DNA of 64,000 nucleotides from Neptunicoccus cionae. Its GTDB lineage: Bacteria; Pseudomonadota; Alphaproteobacteria; Rhodobacterales; Rhodobacteraceae. The stretch spans positions 1,089,441 to 1,153,440 of the forward strand of contig NZ_BMKA01000002.1 in assembly GCF_014643735.1 (NCBI RefSeq), in the 5' to 3' direction. Below the pieces are notes generated by a model, which was not told the DNA's origin, did no database searches, and saw only the letters and a list, made by a program, of their open reading frames with translations. Made by a program: the position numbers and the translations under genes. Below, piece after piece: positions 61,008 through 64,000 of this stretch (positions within the stretch are counted from its first letter, which is position 1; every line of letters starts with the position of its first letter).

Positions 61008-62285
61008 ATGAACAATGCAGACGTAAATTCCCGCCGCGAAGCCGCTATCTCGCGCGGTGTTGGTATGATGACCCAAGTCTATGCCGAGCGCGCGCTCAAC
61101 GCCGAGATCTGGGACATCGAAGGCAACCGCTATATCGACTTCGCCGCAGGGATAGCCGTGGTGAACACTGGCCATTGCCACCCCAAGGTTATCGCAGCGG
61201 CGGAAAAGCAGCTGCACGCCTTCACCCACACCTGCCATCAGGTCGTCCCGTACGAAAGCTATGTGCGTCTGGCAGAGCGCCTGAACGAAAAGGTTCCGGG
61301 CGACTTTGACAAGAAAACCGTTTTTGTCACCACCGGCGCCGAAGCAGTTGAGAATGCGATCAAGGTTGCACGGATTGCCACCAACCGCCCCGCCGTCATC
61401 GCCTTTGGCGGCGGCTTTCATGGCCGGACCTTCATGGGGATGAGCCTGACTGGGAAAGTGGAGCCGTATAAAAAGGGCTTTGGTGCAATGATGCCGGACG
61501 TGTATCACGTCCCTTTCCCGATCGACCTGCACAATGTGCCAACGGAACAGTCGCTCGGTGCGATTACCAAACTGTTCAAGGCGGACCTTGATCCGGCCCG
61601 TGTTGCGGCAATCATTATCGAACCCGTACAGGGCGAGGGCGGTTTCTATGAGGCCCCCGCAGACCTAATGCGCGGCTTGCGTGAACTTTGCGACGAACAT
61701 GGCATCGTTATGATCGCGGACGAAGTGCAGACCGGTTTTGCGCGCACCGGCAACCTGTTCGCAATGGACGGCTATGATGTTAGCGCCGACATCACTACCA
61801 TGGCCAAAGGTCTCGCCGGTGGCTTTCCATTGGCAGCGGTTACAGGTCGTGCCGATCTGATGGATGCCGCCAATCCGGGCGGCCTTGGCGGTACCTATGG
61901 CGGCAGCCCGATGGGTGTTGCGGCAGCGAACGCTGTGCTTGATGTGATTGAAGAAGAAGACCTGTGCAACCGCGCCAATGAACTTGGTTCCCGCCTGAAG
62001 CAACGGCTGGAACAAATCCGCCAGACTACGCCCCAGATGGTAGATGTGCGCGGGCCGGGCTTCATGGTCGCGGCAGAGTTCAACACAGCAGATGGCAGCG
62101 CACCGGATGCGGATTTCGCCAACCGCGTTCGCGCCGAAGGCATGAAGCGGAACCTGATCCTGCTGACGTGTGGCACCTACGGCAATGTGGTGCGTTTCCT
62201 TGCGCCGATCACCATTCCCGACGATGTGTTTGCTGAAGGGCTCGACCTGCTGGAGCAATCCATCGAAGCTGCGAAGAAGGGTTGA
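61008..62285 (+). CDS. gabT: 4-aminobutyrate aminotransferase
   Basis: A 425-residue class-III PLP aminotransferase. It has FAAGIAVVNTGHCHPKV, the cofactor-binding TTGAEAVENAIKVAR, the Asp-containing IVMIADEVQTGFARTG and the PLP lysine in TTMAKGLAGGFPLAA, about residue 268. GabT transfers the amino group of GABA to 2-oxoglutarate, giving succinate semialdehyde. AGAAGG precedes ATG 61008. A gap of 112 bases separates it from the amidotransferase gene, which may include a second promoter. Confidence 0.93.
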   Translation: MNNADVNSRREAAISRGVGMMTQVYAERALNAEIWDIEGNRYIDFAAGIAVVNTGHCHPKVIAAAEKQLHAFTHTCHQVVPYESYVRLAERLNEKVPGDFDKKTVFVTTGAEAVENAIKVARIATNRPAVIAFGGGFHGRTFMGMSLTGKVEPYKKGFGAMMPDVYHVPFPIDLHNVPTEQSLGAITKLFKADLDPARVAAIIIEPVQGEGGFYEAPADLMRGLRELCDEHGIVMIADEVQTGFARTGNLFAMDGYDVSADITTMAKGLAGGFPLAAVTGRADLMDAANPGGLGGTYGGSPMGVAAANAVLDVIEEEDLCNRANELGSRLKQRLEQIRQTTPQMVDVRGPGFMVAAEFNTADGSAPDADFANRVRAEGMKRNLILLTCGTYGNVVRFLAPITIPDDVFAEGLDLLEQSIEAAKKG

Positions 62286-62288
62286 AGC

Positions 62289-63743
62289 GTGCTTGATCTA
62301 AACGACCCGAGCCTGCTGGAGCCGCGGGCCTATATTAACGGGGAATGGATAAGCAACGGCGCAACCTTCGCTGTGACCAATCCGGCCACCGGCACGAAGA
62401 TCGCGGATGTGACCGATGTCAGCGTCGCTGAAACCGCGGCTGCCATCGACCATGCCCATAAAGCCCAAAAGGACTGGGCTGCGTGGACCGGTAAGGAGCG
62501 TGGCGCAGTTCTGCGGCGCTGGTATGACCTGATTGTTGAGAATGCCGATGATCTGGCTGCGATCCTGACCGCAGAGATGGGCAAACCCCTTCCCGAAGCC
62601 AAAGGGGAGATCCTTTACGGGGCCTCCTTTATCGAATGGTTCGCAGAAGAGGCCAAACGCATCTACGGCGATGTGATTCCGGGCCACCAACGGGACAAAC
62701 GCATCGTTGTGATCAAACAGCCTGTTGGTGTTGTCGGCTCTATCACGCCGTGGAACTTCCCCAATGCGATGATCGCCCGCAAGGTCGCGCCTGCGCTGGC
62801 CGTAGGGTGCAGCTTTGTGGCCCGCCCTGCTGAACTCACCCCCCTGTCCGCGACGGCTATGGCCGTTCTGGGGGAACGGGCCGGAATCCCCGCTGGTGTG
62901 CTCAACATCATCCCGAGCTCGCGTTCTGCCGAAATCGGGCAGGAACTCTGCGCCAACCCGAAGGTCGCGAAGATTACCTTCACCGGCTCGACCCGTGTGG
63001 GCAAAATCCTGATGCAGCAATGTTCCGACACGATTAAGAAGATGTCGCTCGAGCTTGGCGGCAACGCACCCTTTATCGTCTTTGACGATGCTGATCTGGA
63101 TGCTGCGGTGGACGGGGCGATGATCTCCAAGTTCCGCAACAACGGCCAGACCTGCGTCTGCGCCAACCGGATCTACGTGCAGTCCGGCGTTTATGATGCC
63201 TTCGCCGAAAAGCTTCAGGCCGCAATTGGCAAGCTGGCTCTCGGGGATGGCACAGAGGACGGCGTTACCACGGGACCTCTTATAAATGATGCAGCGGTGC
63301 GCAAAGTGGAAGACCATATCGCGGATGCCACAAGCAAGGGCGCAACAGTAGCGCTTGGCGGGCAGCGTAGCGAACTGGGCGGAACCTTCTTTGAACCGAC
63401 TGTTCTGACAGATGTGACCACAGATATGGCTGTTGCACGGGAAGAAACCTTCGGACCGCTCGCGCCGCTGTTCCGGTTCGAAACCGAAGCAGACGTGATC
63501 GCGATGGCCAACGATACGGAATTCGGACTGGCAGGATACTTCTATTCCACCAAAATGAACCGGATCTGGCGTGTGGCCGAAGCGCTTGAGACCGGAATCG
63601 TCGGAATCAACACTGGACTGATCTCAACCGAGGTGGCCCCCTTTGGTGGGGTGAAACAATCCGGTCTCGGTCGTGAAGGCTCTAAGTACGGCGTCGAGGA
63701 TTTCTTGGAGCTGAAATACATGTGCTTTGGTGAAGTCTCCTGA
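62289..63743 (+). CDS. gabD: succinate-semialdehyde dehydrogenase
   Basis: A 484-residue aldehyde dehydrogenase. It has SITPWNFPNAMIARKVAPALAVG, FTGSTRVGKILM, the base Glu in LELGGNAPFIVFDDADLDAA and catalytic Cys in NNGQTCVCANR, where the second Cys two residues later is typical of GabD. It starts at GTG 62289, three bases after the gabT stop, with AAGGG before it. It oxidises succinate semialdehyde to succinate, completing the pathway. A terminator follows. Confidence 0.93.
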   Translation: MLDLNDPSLLEPRAYINGEWISNGATFAVTNPATGTKIADVTDVSVAETAAAIDHAHKAQKDWAAWTGKERGAVLRRWYDLIVENADDLAAILTAEMGKPLPEAKGEILYGASFIEWFAEEAKRIYGDVIPGHQRDKRIVVIKQPVGVVGSITPWNFPNAMIARKVAPALAVGCSFVARPAELTPLSATAMAVLGERAGIPAGVLNIIPSSRSAEIGQELCANPKVAKITFTGSTRVGKILMQQCSDTIKKMSLELGGNAPFIVFDDADLDAAVDGAMISKFRNNGQTCVCANRIYVQSGVYDAFAEKLQAAIGKLALGDGTEDGVTTGPLINDAAVRKVEDHIADATSKGATVALGGQRSELGGTFFEPTVLTDVTTDMAVAREETFGPLAPLFRFETEADVIAMANDTEFGLAGYFYSTKMNRIWRVAEALETGIVGINTGLISTEVAPFGGVKQSGLGREGSKYGVEDFLELKYMCFGEVS

Positions 63744-63794
63744 CGGAGGGCTGTTGAAACGAAAACGGCCCCGTGCCGAAGACTGCACTTATAT

Positions 63795-63829
63795 AAAGAC
63801 CCGCTACAGACAATCTGTGGCGGGTCTTT
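63795..63829 (+). terminator. intrinsic terminator after gabD
   Basis: AAAGACCCGCTACAGA (63795-63810) pairs with TCTGTGGCGGGTCTTT (63814-63829), with one T-G pair, around a three-base loop, and TTTT ends the 3' arm. It closes the polyamine/GABA operon. Confidence 0.88.
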
Positions 63830-63837
63830 TCGTTTCC

Positions 63838-63891
63838 GACTCAGATTCGCCCGTGATTCCCGATTCTGGAGGTTTCGAGTCGGGGTGACTC
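63838..63891. promoter_or_regulatory. cluster of six GANTC sites
   Basis: GANTC occurs at 63838, 63844, 63855, 63862, 63877 and 63887 (GACTC, three GATTC, GAGTC, GACTC). GANTC is the CcrM methylation site in alphaproteobacteria. Chance would give about one per 256 bases. The inner GAGTC and GACTC also form CGAGTC...GACTCG. It sits directly before a G/T tract. Role not known. Confidence 0.55.
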
Positions 63892-63985
63892 GGGTGATTT
63901 TGGGGTGATTTGGGTGTGTTGGGTGTGTGATGCGGGTTTTGGGGTGTTTGTGGTTGGTTTTGGTTGGTTGGGTTTTGGTGTTTTG
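63892..63985 (+). repeat. G/T-only low-complexity tract
   Basis: Between 63901 and 63980 there are only two A and one C in 80 bases; the rest is G and T, with degenerate units such as GGGTGATTT, GGGTGTG and GGTTGGTTTT. No frame or hairpin explains it. It runs up to TTTAACGCCC near the end of the window. Confidence 0.85.
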
Positions 63986-64000
63986 AAGTGTTTAACGCCC

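Noticed and set aside
1-64000. CRISPR arrays, insertion sequences or prophage
   Set aside because: No regularly spaced direct repeats, transposase, integrase or phage structural genes were seen.

Overview
The window is 64 kb of a single, densely coding bacterial chromosome with moderately high GC. I see no insertion sequences, integrases, phage genes or CRISPR array. Gene content points to a marine alphaproteobacterium of the Rhodobacterales (Roseobacter-type): TRAP and BCCT transporters, haem uptake with HemP, an Irr-type operator in front of dps, a Tad-type minor pilin trio, a malonate TRAP operon and a complete gamma-glutamylated putrescine pathway. This taxonomic call is inference from gene families; no 16S rRNA gene is present.

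Layout. 1-1194: 3' part of a nucleotide-sugar dehydrogenase. 1261-7176: a YejF-A-B-E type peptide ABC importer as one overlapping operon. 7241-9449: HupE/UreJ and DUF4198 genes back to back (probable nickel or cobalt handling) and a small GlsB/YeaQ membrane protein. 9540-11704: an RsbQ-like alpha/beta hydrolase translationally coupled to a PAS-PAS histidine kinase. 11946-19804: a LysR-controlled catabolic cluster (aldehyde dehydrogenase, atypical M19 dipeptidase homologue, BCCT carrier, a 558-residue unknown, DUF3726, RidA), closed by a strong terminator that abuts tRNA-Arg(CCU). 20381-23157: TadG/TadE-like proteins. 23392-24003: an unknown lysine-rich protein. 24047-25995: ureide (uric acid breakdown) enzymes. 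26081-27127: a small-molecule kinase. 27302-33821: malonate uptake and use (TRAP matPQM, matA, matB) with a divergent GntR regulator. 33920-35223: a small unknown protein, dps and DUF1289. 35274-43794: hemP, hmuVUTS, the haem receptor, tonB, two exbD and exbB. 43959-45960: AGCS amino-acid symporter with a universal stress protein. 46253-47575: persulfide dioxygenase-like hydrolase and rhodanese. 47844-50043: glutaryl-CoA dehydrogenase and a divergent LysR. 50040-63743: polyamine region: puuC, GntR regulator, puuA, puuB, potFGHI, agmatinase-family hydrolase, a class-I glutamine amidotransferase, gabT, gabD. The final 160 bases hold six GANTC sites in 54 bp followed by an almost pure G/T tract.

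How the parts work together. The right end takes putrescine (or agmatine through the ureohydrolase) to GABA and succinate. The malonate block imports malonate, activates it to malonyl-CoA and decarboxylates it to acetyl-CoA. The haem block couples an outer-membrane receptor, TonB/ExbBD energy, a periplasmic binding protein, an ABC importer and a haem-handling cytoplasmic protein. The two most interesting units are the RsbQ-like hydrolase plus PAS kinase sensor pair and the LysR/ALDH/M19/BCCT/DUF3726/RidA cluster, whose substrate I cannot name from sequence.
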